From positions 1 through 34,533 of IMG/VR virus record IMGVR_UViG_3300037360_000157: 34,533 bases of DNA. One strand, given 5' to 3'. The stretch is from a virus. The position numbers were made by a program, and so were the translations under genes. Within the stretch, counting starts at the first letter, position 1, and the number at the start of each line of letters is the position of its first letter. Shown here in pieces: positions 14,317 through 22,833 of this stretch. Below the pieces are notes generated by a model. It was not told where the DNA came from, ran no database searches, and worked only from the letters and a program-made list of their open reading frames with translations.

Positions 14317-17300
14317 ACATGATCGAATGATTGATCATGATTTGCCAGTCTGCCGTGAACACGCCACTGCCAGAATTGGCACCTGACATGTACAACGTTA
14401 TCGTGTTGCCGCTTGGTACCAACGAAAACACCGGAGGACTGTAACCGCCCACGCCGACGCATGGGCCATTGACGACGACGTTGCTCGTCCAACCGCTTGA
14501 ATAATACCATGTATTGATGTATGAAACGCCGCTTATTGGAGCGCTAGCACCGGCCGTAGGTCTACCCAAGTAGTGTATTTCAAATGCAATGACCGTGTTA
14601 GACGTCGGTGCAGTGACGGTTAATATTGGCGAGTTGCTTGAGACCGTGTTGCTTCCCGTCCATTGCCTGTTCAGCCATTGTTGTTGTTGGATCGGCGTGG
14701 CGAAAGTGCTCTGGGCCGACGGGACGCTGCCCAGCGCCGTCGTGATGGGTCCGTACGGGTTGTAGTGGTAGAGTTGACCGGTCTGAGCGTTGTTGTAGAC
14801 GTTGCAGGCGCCGCCGTAGCTCGTCAGAGTGGGTGCCGATGCAGCGGGTTCCCACAGCAACGTTGAGGTCGAATCGTACCAGAACCACCTCGTCGACGCC
14901 GTCGGCGCGCCTGCGCTACCGATGACGAACGCGTTGTTCGTGACGGCCAGACCGGTGCATACGCCGGCTCCTCCGCCGATGATGATGTCGTTCGCTGCGA
15001 TGCCGGTGATGTAGAGCGTCGGTGTGTCGACGAAGCCGCTAGCATAGTAGTACGTTACGTATGCGTTTGTCCAATAATTTGATGACAGGCCGATGTTTCC
15101 GTTGTTGTTCGTCACGGGATAGAACGACGGCGTGGTGTCGTTGTACAGGACCTTCGTAGACGCAAACGGTGCCGTGGCGCTGCCGCAGAGGAACGTGTTG
15201 TTTCCCATCAAGACGCCTGAAACCGCAGAGCCGGTGCCACCGCCGTAGAGGACTGCATACTGAGAGACGCCGGTCAGCGTCAGGTATTGTATGAATGCCT
15301 GGTACCAAACGGCTGCAGCCGATCCCAATCCGCCGGTGTCGGTCGTGATTGGAGCGATCGTGACAGTGTTGTTGTTCGTGTTGATGCTGAACCTTGCAGC
15401 GGATGACGTGTTGTAGAAGTAGATCGTATCGACATACATCTGCGACGTCGTCCCGTTCGCTATCGACGTGCCACCACCGAGGTTGAACATTGCACTCTGG
15501 TTGTTCGACTTTCCATAGCCACCTCGAAGGACCAGAGTGCCGCCAGTCGTGTTGGTCGCAGCCGACGTGTACGCGTTCTGGGCCTGGATGGTCATCGCGT
15601 TCGTGACGACGTCCGTCGTCTGGCCCTGTTGAATCAACTCTGGAGACGATGTCGTCTTTGTCCAGACGAACGCTGCGTTGGCACCGGCGATTCCATTGAC
15701 GTAGTTTGCGTTGCTCAGGCCGTCGACGTCGCCTGACAGAGTTATGGATCCACCACCCGTTGCTGACACCGTCAAGGCTGAACCGGCTCCTGAATCAGTG
15801 AGCGTTATTCCGGTTCCTGCCGTGATCGTTCGAGCGTTTGGCAGCGATCCCGTTGCGGCCAACAGGATGAACTCTGCACCGGTCTCCGGCTTGGCAGAGC
15901 TGATAACGACCGTCGTTCCGGTCGTTGTCGCCATGGTGCCGTTTGATCCGATGATATTCTGGACGGTGGGAAGCGTTCCTGAGATGACGTAGTCCGACCC
16001 GGCGTTCGTGACCCGAATTCCACCCGAACCCGAGATGTTGGTCACCGTTTGAGCGGATCCTGAGACGTAGACCGTCGATCCGCCGCTCCCAGTCGTGACG
16101 CTGACGCCGCCGACGCCAAAGAAATTGTAGAGCGATCCGCTCAGAGTGAAGTAGCTGTGTGTATTATCGACGGTGACCGTCTGCGTGTTGCTCGTGATCT
16201 GCGGCACGTTTCCTGACAGCGTGAACCTCGATCCAGAATCAGCAACGACACCGATCGACGCCGTGTTTGCTGACACGACTTGAAACACCGACGATGAAAC
16301 GACGGTGGTCGACCCTGAGAACAACAGCAACACCGACGTGCCACCCGAACCCGAGATGTTGGTCACCGTTTGAGCGGATCCTGAGACGTAGACCGTCGAT
16401 CCGCCGCTCCCGGTCGTGACGCTGACGCCGCCGACGCCAAAGAAATTGTAGAGCGATCCACTCAGAGTGAAGTAGCTGTGTGTATTATCGACGGTGACCA
16501 TCTGCGTGTTGCTCGTGATCTGCGGCACGTTTCCCGACAGCGTGAACCTCGATCCAGAATCAGCAACGACACCGATCGACGCCGTGTTTGCTGACACGAC
16601 TTGAAACACCGACGATGAAACGACGGTGGTCGACCCTGAGAACAACAGCCGCACCGACGTGCCACCCGATCCTGTCAACCACGTGTTTGATGCTGATAAT
16701 ATCAGCGACCTGTTGCCATACGAATTCGTTCCCGTCAAGAGGTACACCGAACCCGTGGCAGCGAGGACCCACGAGTTGGGAAGCCCGGCGTCAGACGATT
16801 CCAGAACGTACGATGCATTCGCATCCGCAGCGTTCTGAAGGGGTACGTTGATGGTGTAGTTGGATCCAGAGCTGGAGACCTGCGCGAGACCCAGACCCGA
16901 TATGTTATGCACGCCCACGGACGACGACACCGTGAAGTAGCTGCCCGTTTGATCGACTGAGACAGACGTGCCGCCCACGCCCGCGACCTGCACGACGTTT
17001 CCCGACAACGTGAACCTCGATCCGCTGTCCTCAACGACGTTGATGAATGAATTTGTTGAATCCAGCTGGACGATGGACGACGACAACACGAAGCTGGTCG
17101 AACCGCTGTTCTCCATGACGCTGGTACCGCCGACCGCACTGATGGCGACGACCGACCCTGAGATCACCAACGACCCACTGGCCATAGATACAACAACGCT
17201 GCCCTCGCCGACCGCCACGATCGAACGTGGGAGGGCGGGATTTGCCTCGCCGAGGACGTACGCTGCGTTTGGATCAGCAAAGCTGGACGTTGTTGACGAG

Positions 17301-17545
17301 CTGATGGTGAAGTCGTTGCCGGATTGAGTGACCGTCGTTCCGCCTGCACCCGTGATCGTTATTGGATCAGGAATGGTCGTTGAACCGATCTGATTGACGA
17401 TCGTTTGAAGGGTTGCGAACGACGACTTGATGCTGCCGATCGACGATCCGATCCTCAGCTGCGTGTTGTTTGGATCCTCATCTCGAAGCTGCGAAAACGG
17501 CACGACGTTGAACGTGAATGAGCTGGATGCCAGGGTCGATGTCAC
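14315..17545 (-). CDS. Large repetitive fibre protein
   Basis: 1076 aa from GTG at 17545, preferred because GGTGGAG lies about 8 nt upstream; GTG at 17560 in the same frame is the alternative and overlaps the upstream stop more. The body is built from Ser/Gly/Thr/Val beta repeats (GSGGTSV, DSGSRFTLSGNV, SYFTVSSS-like) consistent with a trimeric shaft. Two 107-residue units at about residues 295-509 are nearly identical, encoded by a 321-bp tandem duplication. Around 600-900 are NIGLSSNYW- and GSGAGT-type motifs seen in phage fibres and S74 substrates, though no S74 domain is present. The last 120 residues (VIAFEIHYLGRPTAG to the end) form a distinct C-terminal domain that probably binds the receptor. 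Confidence 0.7.
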   Translation of the reverse strand: MTSTLASSSFTFNVVPFSQLRDEDPNNTQLRIGSSIGSIKSSFATLQTIVNQIGSTTIPDPITITGAGGTTVTQSGNDFTISSSTTSSFADPNAAYVLGEANPALPRSIVAVGEGSVVVSMASGSLVISGSVVAISAVGGTSVMENSGSTSFVLSSSIVQLDSTNSFINVVEDSGSRFTLSGNVVQVAGVGGTSVSVDQTGSYFTVSSSVGVHNISGLGLAQVSSSGSNYTINVPLQNAADANASYVLESSDAGLPNSWVLAATGSVYLLTGTNSYGNRSLILSASNTWLTGSGGTSVRLLFSGSTTVVSSSVFQVVSANTASIGVVADSGSRFTLSGNVPQITSNTQMVTVDNTHSYFTLSGSLYNFFGVGGVSVTTGSGGSTVYVSGSAQTVTNISGSGGTSVLLLFSGSTTVVSSSVFQVVSANTASIGVVADSGSRFTLSGNVPQITSNTQTVTVDNTHSYFTLSGSLYNFFGVGGVSVTTGSGGSTVYVSGSAQTVTNISGSGGIRVTNAGSDYVISGTLPTVQNIIGSNGTMATTTGTTVVISSAKPETGAEFILLAATGSLPNARTITAGTGITLTDSGAGSALTVSATGGGSITLSGDVDGLSNANYVNGIAGANAAFVWTKTTSSPELIQQGQTTDVVTNAMTIQAQNAYTSAATNTTGGTLVLRGGYGKSNNQSAMFNLGGGTSIANGTTSQMYVDTIYFYNTSSAARFSINTNNNTVTIAPITTDTGGLGSAAAVWYQAFIQYLTLTGVSQYAVLYGGGTGSAVSGVLMGNNTFLCGSATAPFASTKVLYNDTTPSFYPVTNNNGNIGLSSNYWTNAYVTYYYASGFVDTPTLYITGIAANDIIIGGGAGVCTGLAVTNNAFVIGSAGAPTASTRWFWYDSTSTLLWEPAASAPTLTSYGGACNVYNNAQTGQLYHYNPYGPITTALGSVPSAQSTFATPIQQQQWLNRQWTGSNTVSSNSPILTVTAPTSNTVIAFEIHYLGRPTAGASAPISGVSYINTWYYSSGWTSNVVVNGPCVGVGGYSPPVFSLVPSGNTITLYMSGANSGSGVFTADWQIMINHSIM
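16020..16340 (-). repeat. 321-bp tandem duplication, copy nearer the 3' end of the gene
   Basis: This unit and 16341-16661 are adjacent, in frame (107 codons) and differ at only about six positions by eye, including Asn-to-Arg and Leu codon changes at the unit edge. A further diverged unit starts at 16662. The near-identity shows recent unequal exchange or slippage inside the fibre shaft. Confidence 0.9.
16341..16661 (-). repeat. 321-bp tandem duplication, copy nearer the 5' end of the gene
   Basis: Partner of 16020-16340. It encodes a unit running from SGGTSV through VVADSGSRFTLSGN to VYVSGSAQTV. The boundary bases (CCACCCGA) recur at 16020, 16341 and 16661, marking the register of duplication. 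Confidence 0.9.
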
Positions 17546-17546
17546 G

Positions 17547-18275
17547 TTAGATGTCTCCACCCGGAACGAGCAACACCGTCGTTCCTTCGATGATGTACGA
17601 AACGAATGGTCCGACGAACGGTGCGGGGCCTGCCGCGGTGGGCATGCCGCAGCCTGATGGTCCGTACCAGCCCGATCGTTGGCGACCGCGGAATGGATCG
17701 AGCCGCTTTCCTTGGTCCTGATCGCGGCGATTTGACGCTTGGACGATCCTGTTCCTCACGGCCTGGATCTGAGTTGCATATGCTGAAGGATCGAGCTCGA
17801 GCTTGATGCGAACCTTGATGCAGGTGTCAAGCGACATCCATTCCCACCAACCCGTCGAATCGAACATGGGATCTATCGCCACCTGGCTTGAGGCCGGCAT
17901 CGGCATCGTCGGATAGTAGCGTAGGTTGTACGTGCCGATCATCGACGTTTGAAAGACGGAGTTGTTTCTCTGCGAATACGGAGCCTTGCTGCAGTTGATC
18001 CACTGGCCCGCAACGCTCATCGACTTCTCCAGAGCTCGTTCACGGTAGAAGTCGGAAGGAAGCGCAAACCCAATCTGTCCGATGCCGTTGACGTTCGGCG
18101 TTGCCACCGTCTGAAAGTACTTGACTTTGTACATGTCGTGGTCGATGACAAGATCGTACAGAGCCAGTTGAGATTGACCGAGGTAGACAAGAAGCTCAGC
18201 GCTGTTTGGTTCCTCGCTGTTCTGAAGGTTAAGGCGATTGAGAACGTCGTTCGCAACGTCGCTGAATAGTGTCAT
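17547..18275 (-). CDS. Head-tail adaptor / connector candidate
   Basis: 242 aa, start at 18275 (MTLFSDVANDVLNRLNL). An N-terminal helical region with LLVYLGQSQLALYDLVIDH (28-46) is followed by a beta segment with IGFALPSDFYRERALEKS (69-86) and RYYPTMPMPASSQ, then a helix with KVRIKLELDPSAYATQIQA and a basic NRRDQDQGKRLDPFRG loop. A helical bundle with an inserted beta domain containing LP-DF-R is the layout of adaptor proteins that dock under the portal in short-tailed phages. Gene order (capsid, small proteins, this, fibres, nozzle) agrees. Family membership is inferred from layout only. Confidence 0.55.
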   Translation of the reverse strand: MTLFSDVANDVLNRLNLQNSEEPNSAELLVYLGQSQLALYDLVIDHDMYKVKYFQTVATPNVNGIGQIGFALPSDFYRERALEKSMSVAGQWINCSKAPYSQRNNSVFQTSMIGTYNLRYYPTMPMPASSQVAIDPMFDSTGWWEWMSLDTCIKVRIKLELDPSAYATQIQAVRNRIVQASNRRDQDQGKRLDPFRGRQRSGWYGPSGCGMPTAAGPAPFVGPFVSYIIEGTTVLLVPGGDI

Positions 18276-18383
18276 GAATTAACTAGGTACCAGGTGCCAG
18301 GCGAAGGCGCCACGGCGAACGAACTTGGGTGGCACCGAATGGAAGGCACCACCCAAGAAAGGTTACAATTTGCGCAGTCGTTG
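18276..18383. other. Intergenic gap with regulatory hairpin
   Basis: A 108-bp gap, one of few in the minus operon. It holds the hairpin described separately and a GGTACC..GGTGCC..GGCGCC series of partly complementary elements (18291-18312). No gene is visible. Confidence 0.6.
18324..18357 (-). terminator. Strong hairpin downstream of the head module
   Basis: CTTGGGTGG (18324-18332) pairs with CCACCCAAG (18349-18357); after two mismatches a further CC/GG pair closes an 8-nt loop. It lies about 25 nt after the stop of the 83-aa gene. No U run follows on the minus strand, so it may be a partial terminator or mRNA-stabilising hairpin that separates abundant capsid mRNA from the tail genes. Confidence 0.5.
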
Positions 18384-18635
18384 TTATTCTTCCGTGGGTG
18401 GTGCCTCTCCGCCGCCCTCGTCTTTGATCGTTAGGTACCTGTGCATCCACTCACATGCAGATTCAACGTCGTCTGCCTTGATGGCATCGATCAATCCTGA
18501 CATGTGTTCCTTCTCTTCGTCGGTCGCAACGTAGGAATCGCCTTCGTCGCCTTCAGCGGCATGATCGATGCCGCCAGGCGGCCTGCCTTTCATGAAGGAG
18601 ATTATGTGGACGAGCTTGGGAGATCGAGGCTTCAT
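18384..18635 (-). CDS. Small acidic hypothetical protein of the head module
   Basis: 83 aa. ATG at 18635 overlaps the upstream stop in a TGATG junction, which sets the start. A basic beginning (MKPRSPKLVHIISFMKGRPP) turns into a strongly acidic helical half (TDEEKEHMSGLIDAIKADD, then SACEWMHRYLTIKDEGG). The second half looks like a small helical hairpin. Not recognised; location between capsid-adjacent gene and adaptor suggests a head-completion or assembly role. Confidence 0.6.
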   Translation of the reverse strand: MKPRSPKLVHIISFMKGRPPGGIDHAAEGDEGDSYVATDEEKEHMSGLIDAIKADDVESACEWMHRYLTIKDEGGGEAPPTEE

Positions 18636-19117
18636 CAGTTTCCTGCATTCTTGTTTTCGGTGATAGCGGCGCCGAAGAAGACGACCAGAGGAAGGGACGG
18701 CGTGATCGGGACGGTCCCGTTGCTGTTGATCCACTGGATGTAGCTTCCGCTGACGCTATTTGGCGAGAACGGATTGGGACCGGACCCGAGCAGGACGAAT
18801 TCCTGAGTGTACGTTCCTGCCGTGACGGCCTGAGCGTTTGTTCCGGTGACCGGCATCGAATCGATTCCTGGAGACAGGATTGCATTGGGTGGAAGCGTGC
18901 CGCCCAACCACGTCTTGTAGACGCCATCCCCGATCTCCTGAGTGCCGACAGCGGAGCCTGCACCCATCTGAACCGTCGATGAGATGACGTGGCTGCCGGA
19001 CTGAATTGTTCCGTTAGCGAACGTTATCGGTGGCATGACGCTGCTCGAGTTGAGCAGCACGATCTTGCCGCGGACTTCTTTCGTCTGTCCAAATGGCGTT
19101 CTGTAGAGTGTGTACAT
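18635..19117 (-). CDS. Head decoration-like or other small structural protein
   Basis: 160 aa, start at 19117 with AAGGAAA 8 nt upstream. It follows the major capsid gene directly, with 38 bp between them. The sequence is Gly/Ser/Thr/Pro-rich and beta-prone (VRGKIVLLNSSSVMPPITF, AVTAGTYTQEFVLLGSG, TPSLPLVVFFGAAITEN) with no charge clusters. Short beta proteins coded just after the capsid protein are often decoration or cement proteins; that role is inferred from position. Confidence 0.55.
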   Translation of the reverse strand: MYTLYRTPFGQTKEVRGKIVLLNSSSVMPPITFANGTIQSGSHVISSTVQMGAGSAVGTQEIGDGVYKTWLGGTLPPNAILSPGIDSMPVTGTNAQAVTAGTYTQEFVLLGSGPNPFSPNSVSGSYIQWINSNGTVPITPSLPLVVFFGAAITENKNAGN

Positions 19118-19140
19118 GTTCTATTTCCTTGTTTCCTTCA

Positions 19141-19157
19141 GATCCTTGACAAGGATC
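19141..19157 (-). other. Short hairpin at the end of the capsid gene
   Basis: GATCCTTG (19141-19148) and CAAGGATC (19150-19157) are perfect reverse complements separated by one base, directly beyond the capsid stop (19156-19158). As RNA it would close with a 3-5 nt loop. It may tune readthrough or protect the capsid mRNA. Confidence 0.4.
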
Positions 19158-20517
19158 AAGCAGTGACCGGATTGATCTGAATGTTGATGATGTTGTTCAG
19201 CTTGGAACTGAACACGTTGTGGTAGGCGATGTGTCTGATCTCAAGTTGATCAGCATCGGATGCTCTGACCATCGGGCCTAGGCCGTCCTGGTCCCAGGGA
19301 ACTAAGCCGTCCGCAAGGGGAAGGTACTCGAGCTCGCCCTCTTTGAAGCCCCAGATCACGTTCGACGGGACCGAGGGGTCCTTGACGAGCAGGGCGCCAC
19401 CGATGTCGATGCCACGAATGAAGCCGTCCTCAGAATCCTTTTCCAGAAGACCGTCCTGAATCAGGTCCAGTGCCGCAACGACCCGTTGCTGAGTCACGAC
19501 CGGGTTCGTTCGATCTCGATCGCGAAGTTCTTTCTGAACGGCATTGAAGGTCAGTGCGTTGCAGACGAATCGATTCACGCTCTGGTGACGTTGGCCTTGG
19601 TGAACGGCATGGGCGGTCGTTATCGCATCGGTGAGGCTAGAATAACCGCTAGCGTTGAAGCTGGTACCGACGTAGCCACGGCTATTTCGACGATCGACGT
19701 TGAAGAAGCTCGTCTCCGTCTGAGCAACGCCGCCGGTGGGGCAGAGCTGTGCCAGACCGATGAAGCCTTGCTGAGAGACCGCGGTCGTCGATGCGTTCGC
19801 CTGAGCGATGAAGATGTAGTCGCCTACCGCGAGGGTAGGAATGCCGTTCGTTGCGTCGGTGACCGACTGAGCGAAGACGAGGCCCGGAATGTTGGGGTCC
19901 ACCTTGTAGACCTGCATGCCGATAGTCGTGATGCCGGTGCCGCGGGCTCGAAGGTTTCCGCTGTTCGAAGAGGCCGCCACATCGATGAACGATGAGAGTG
20001 GATAGAAGTTCTGAAGTGTGTTTGCATCGACAAGGACGATCGTGTCGTTCGCAACGTTCGTTGTCGTGATCGCCGAGACCTGTCCGATGACCTGGTAACC
20101 GTTGCCCCAGAGTTGAGAGGACATGTCCTGAAGAAGCTTGTAGTACGCATCCTTCATCGACTTGTCAAGGACGCTGATGAAGCGAGTCTCGTTCGTGGCG
20201 GCCTGAGCGGCGAAGATGCCAGGAAAACGAGTGACGATGTTGTAGCTGACCGGAGGAATGAGGAACTGTCCGCCGGATCCGTACATGTTGAGCTTGGCCT
20301 GTCCCTGAGCCGTGGAGAAGTCAGGGGAGCCTCCGTTGGCAGGACCGTCAGAGGCAGCATATGCCTGGTAAGAACCACCCATCTCAGCATACGCATTCTT
20401 CGTTCGAACGAGCATCTTGATGGCGGGAAAGTCCTCAAGGAGGTTGAACGACAGAGCGGGAGCCACCTTGTAGTTCTGTTTGAGGTATGTGTTAGCTAGC
20501 GTCGATGCTACGGTCAT
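19156..20517 (-). CDS. Major capsid protein (HK97-fold type)
   Basis: 453 aa, start at 20517 with AGGA 9 nt upstream. It begins MTVASTLANTYLKQNYKVAP. Capsid-like features are an early E/N-arm region, a SYNIVTRFPGIFAAQAATNETRF segment (about 91-113), a long spine-like helix RFISVLDKSMKDAYYKLLQDM (112-132), a beta-rich inserted region (140-290), a second helical part (SSLTDAITTAHAVHQ, VTQQRVVAALDLIQDG) and a C-terminal strand pair with LLVKDPSVPSNVIWGF and EIRHIAYHNVFSSKLNN. The last motif, an x-HN-x-F strand shortly before the end, fits A-domain closure of HK97-type capsids. Its place after TerL and length support the call. No prohead protease is seen, so the scaffold may be separate. Confidence 0.85.
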   Translation of the reverse strand: MTVASTLANTYLKQNYKVAPALSFNLLEDFPAIKMLVRTKNAYAEMGGSYQAYAASDGPANGGSPDFSTAQGQAKLNMYGSGGQFLIPPVSYNIVTRFPGIFAAQAATNETRFISVLDKSMKDAYYKLLQDMSSQLWGNGYQVIGQVSAITTTNVANDTIVLVDANTLQNFYPLSSFIDVAASSNSGNLRARGTGITTIGMQVYKVDPNIPGLVFAQSVTDATNGIPTLAVGDYIFIAQANASTTAVSQQGFIGLAQLCPTGGVAQTETSFFNVDRRNSRGYVGTSFNASGYSSLTDAITTAHAVHQGQRHQSVNRFVCNALTFNAVQKELRDRDRTNPVVTQQRVVAALDLIQDGLLEKDSEDGFIRGIDIGGALLVKDPSVPSNVIWGFKEGELEYLPLADGLVPWDQDGLGPMVRASDADQLEIRHIAYHNVFSSKLNNIINIQINPVTA

Positions 20518-20580
20518 GTTCTTTGATCCTTTCGCTGAGCGTACAGCGTTGTTCTAGTCATTAACTAGCAGAATGATCGA

Positions 20581-22068
20581 TCAACGCACCCACTTTGATC
20601 GATCGATGGCCTGCCTGAACTGATTGCCTGCCTGCCTACGATAACGAGCGACGGCCGCTGCCTTCGCACGTTCGAACATGACGTCGTCGGGCTTCGGCGG
20701 TGGCTTCTTCTCGAACTCCTCGGGTTTGGCACGAAAGTGATAACAATCCCGCCAGGCGTAGAGAAACGCGTCAGTGGCGTGGTCCTCTTGTCCCTCACAA
20801 GGCCGGAGCGTGCCATCCTTTTCCTTCTCTCGACGATCCCACGAGAGCTCCATCATCTCGTTGAGTAGGATCTCCGGCGATCCTCGAACGAAGAGCACGT
20901 GCCGCCTCGAGACGTCTGCATGAAGCAGCTGCATGAACTTCGACTTGTCACGCTTGTCGGCGGATTCCCAAGGTTGGTTGAATCGTTGTTGAAGCGTCAG
21001 GACCATCTGAGCGTTTGCCGGATCGATGATCATCCTGCGTGGCTTGAAGGCGTTACGCTTCTGTTCGGCGACCTGTGCAAACTCGATGATGTCCTTTTCT
21101 TCCGCCTTCCACACGTCGACAACGTACAGCTCAGGCCTTGATCTGCAGTAACAGCACGTCACGATCGCCGATGCATCCCGCCTGCCGGTGTCGGCTCCCA
21201 GTACGTACCGCCACCGGTCATTTGGATCTATCACCGGAAGCCGGTCGACGACGTGTTTCCATCCGATCCCTGCATAGACGAGCAGCTCCTCGTTGAACGT
21301 CCATTCGCCACACCACATCTGTCGCCACGTCGGCGTCTGCTCTCGAGTGGGATCCTCTGCCAACGCCTCTCTTGTCTCACGATCGTAGTCATAGTGTGGA
21401 TTCGCCTTCGCGATCCACCTGTGGACCCGCCAACCCTTCTTCCTGCGATCGTCGTCCAGGCCCTCTGCCTCTGAGGCGGTGACGAAGTAGAAGAAGCGCC
21501 TTTCGTTTGACGGCGTTCCTGTCAACGTGACCGTGCCGTGCCAATCGCCCAACAGAGGCCATATCTCGCGTTCTATGAACTCCTCGAGGTTGATCTTCCA
21601 ATCCTGTGCTTCATCTATGCAGATCAACCTGAACTTCTGACCGACGATCTTCTGCTTCTCGTCATCTCGATCCGCACCGATCAGCATGATCATCGATCCG
21701 TTTGGAAGCTCGATCGTCAGTGAACCGACCTTGAACTCGCACTTGATGTTACACAGCTTTGCCTGGACCATGAGGATGTCTCGCCACATCGTTCGTTCGG
21801 CCTCGCCTCTGGTTCCAGAAAGGTATGCGACCTTGCAACCGGCGTTCGTCGCCGCCTCGATCCAGAGCTTTGCACCGACTGCCCAAGACTTGCCCGATCT
21901 CCTGGAACACAGGGCCGCCAGCTTTCTTGACGACGTGTCCGTTGCGAATGCTAGCTGCTCCGGGAACAGGGATCGTTTGAGCGCCACGATCGAGGGATTC
22001 TCGATCAACCCACGTTCGATGGCGATCCTTAAGGCGAGCTGCCTATCAACCTTCCTCGTTGGGCCCAC
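20581..22068 (-). CDS. terL: Terminase large subunit
   Basis: 495 aa, GTG start at 22068 with GGGGGAA 4-5 nt upstream, overlapping the small-subunit candidate by 23 bp. The packaging motor ATPase is clear: Walker A CSRRSGKS (54-61), Walker B LICIDEAQD (148-156) with the acidic pair D152/E153, and the TGTP coupling motif (183-186). The nuclease half has the three expected acidic sites: D293 in GADTG, D349 in IIDP and D429/D433 in EDHATDA. Length is normal for the family. It cuts concatemeric DNA and pumps it through the portal. This is the most certain gene in the window. Confidence 0.97.
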   Translation of the reverse strand: MGPTRKVDRQLALRIAIERGLIENPSIVALKRSLFPEQLAFATDTSSRKLAALCSRRSGKSWAVGAKLWIEAATNAGCKVAYLSGTRGEAERTMWRDILMVQAKLCNIKCEFKVGSLTIELPNGSMIMLIGADRDDEKQKIVGQKFRLICIDEAQDWKINLEEFIEREIWPLLGDWHGTVTLTGTPSNERRFFYFVTASEAEGLDDDRRKKGWRVHRWIAKANPHYDYDRETREALAEDPTREQTPTWRQMWCGEWTFNEELLVYAGIGWKHVVDRLPVIDPNDRWRYVLGADTGRRDASAIVTCCYCRSRPELYVVDVWKAEEKDIIEFAQVAEQKRNAFKPRRMIIDPANAQMVLTLQQRFNQPWESADKRDKSKFMQLLHADVSRRHVLFVRGSPEILLNEMMELSWDRREKEKDGTLRPCEGQEDHATDAFLYAWRDCYHFRAKPEEFEKKPPPKPDDVMFERAKAAAVARYRRQAGNQFRQAIDRSKWVR

Positions 22069-22477
22069 GCTTCCCCCTTGGAATGTTGATCAGCTCCTTG
22101 GGATTGCATCCGACGATGTTCATGATCTCCTCGTCGGACATCTGCTTCGCCTGCCTGTACTCGCGCAGCACGGCGTCGTCGTGCTCGATCTGTTTTGATT
22201 TCTGATGGCGCTCTCGCATGTTGTCGAGGATCCTTTGGTTTTCCTTGAGCCTGTCGTAGACGTTCTGTGGAATGGGCTTGTCTGCTTCGGTGCCACCGAA
22301 GATCGTTCTGACGTCGTCGAGGATCATCTTCGTGACAAGCGCACAGGCCTTGTTGACGTTGTCCTCCTCATCGACCTGCATGCGCCTGACCTCAGAGAGT
22401 TCCTTGCCCTTGAGCTTGTGTGCATCGGTGCCGAAACGAACGGCACGGCTGAAGGACTTGAAGTTCACGTGACCCAT
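22046..22477 (-). CDS. Terminase small subunit candidate
   Basis: 143 aa. ATG at 22477 lies in a TGATG overlap with the upstream stop. It directly precedes and overlaps terL, the usual place of the small subunit. The protein is helical and basic: a beginning MGHVNFKSFSRAVRFGTDAH, a long helix VNKACALVTKMILDDVRTIFGG, a coiled-coil (RLKENQRILDNMRERHQKSK) and a C-terminal helix QMSDEEIMNIVGCNPKELI, with a basic tail. The central coiled coil would suit oligomerisation and the ends DNA binding. The helix-turn-helix is not clear, so assignment is mainly contextual. Confidence 0.55.
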   Translation of the reverse strand: MGHVNFKSFSRAVRFGTDAHKLKGKELSEVRRMQVDEEDNVNKACALVTKMILDDVRTIFGGTEADKPIPQNVYDRLKENQRILDNMRERHQKSKQIEHDDAVLREYRQAKQMSDEEIMNIVGCNPKELINIPRGKRGPNEEG

Positions 22478-22833
22478 CAGGCAAGCTCTGCCTTCCTCAC
22501 GTTTGAGATCGGCAAGATGGACGTTGAACCGTCGTCTCGATCGATGATCAGCCATTCACAATCTGGCCCGGCTTTGATTGCCTTGATTCCGAACGCTCCG
22601 GCTCTGATGTAATCGTGGGATTCCCACATCACCGACAACGTCACCGATTTGATGTTCCAGATCGCCCGCTGCGGATGATCGCTCTGTGAGTTGGGGGACG
22701 TGATCGAGTTGGACGGCGGCACAACGGCGTGTTGCTGTTCGTCGCATGGCGGGGGACACATGGCCGTCGCGACCAGCGAGCCGAGCGTGGGCTCTTCAAC
22801 ACGGAGGGCCTTGTTGCTTTTCTTTGCACTCAT
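22477..22833 (-). CDS. Hypothetical protein between scaffold candidate and TerS candidate
   Basis: 118 aa, ATG in a 3-bp ATGA overlap with the upstream stop. After a polar, proline-rich first half (about 1-55), residues 56-118 read as a compact beta domain: AIWNIKSVTLSVMWESHDYI, FGIKAIKAGPDCEWLIIDRD, GSTSILPISNVRKAEL. The alternation of short strands and the closing P-x-S-N-V-R pattern resemble small SH3-like beta barrels. I recognise no family. Coupling on both sides ties its expression to packaging and scaffold genes. Confidence 0.6.
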   Translation of the reverse strand: MSAKKSNKALRVEEPTLGSLVATAMCPPPCDEQQHAVVPPSNSITSPNSQSDHPQRAIWNIKSVTLSVMWESHDYIRAGAFGIKAIKAGPDCEWLIIDRDDGSTSILPISNVRKAELA

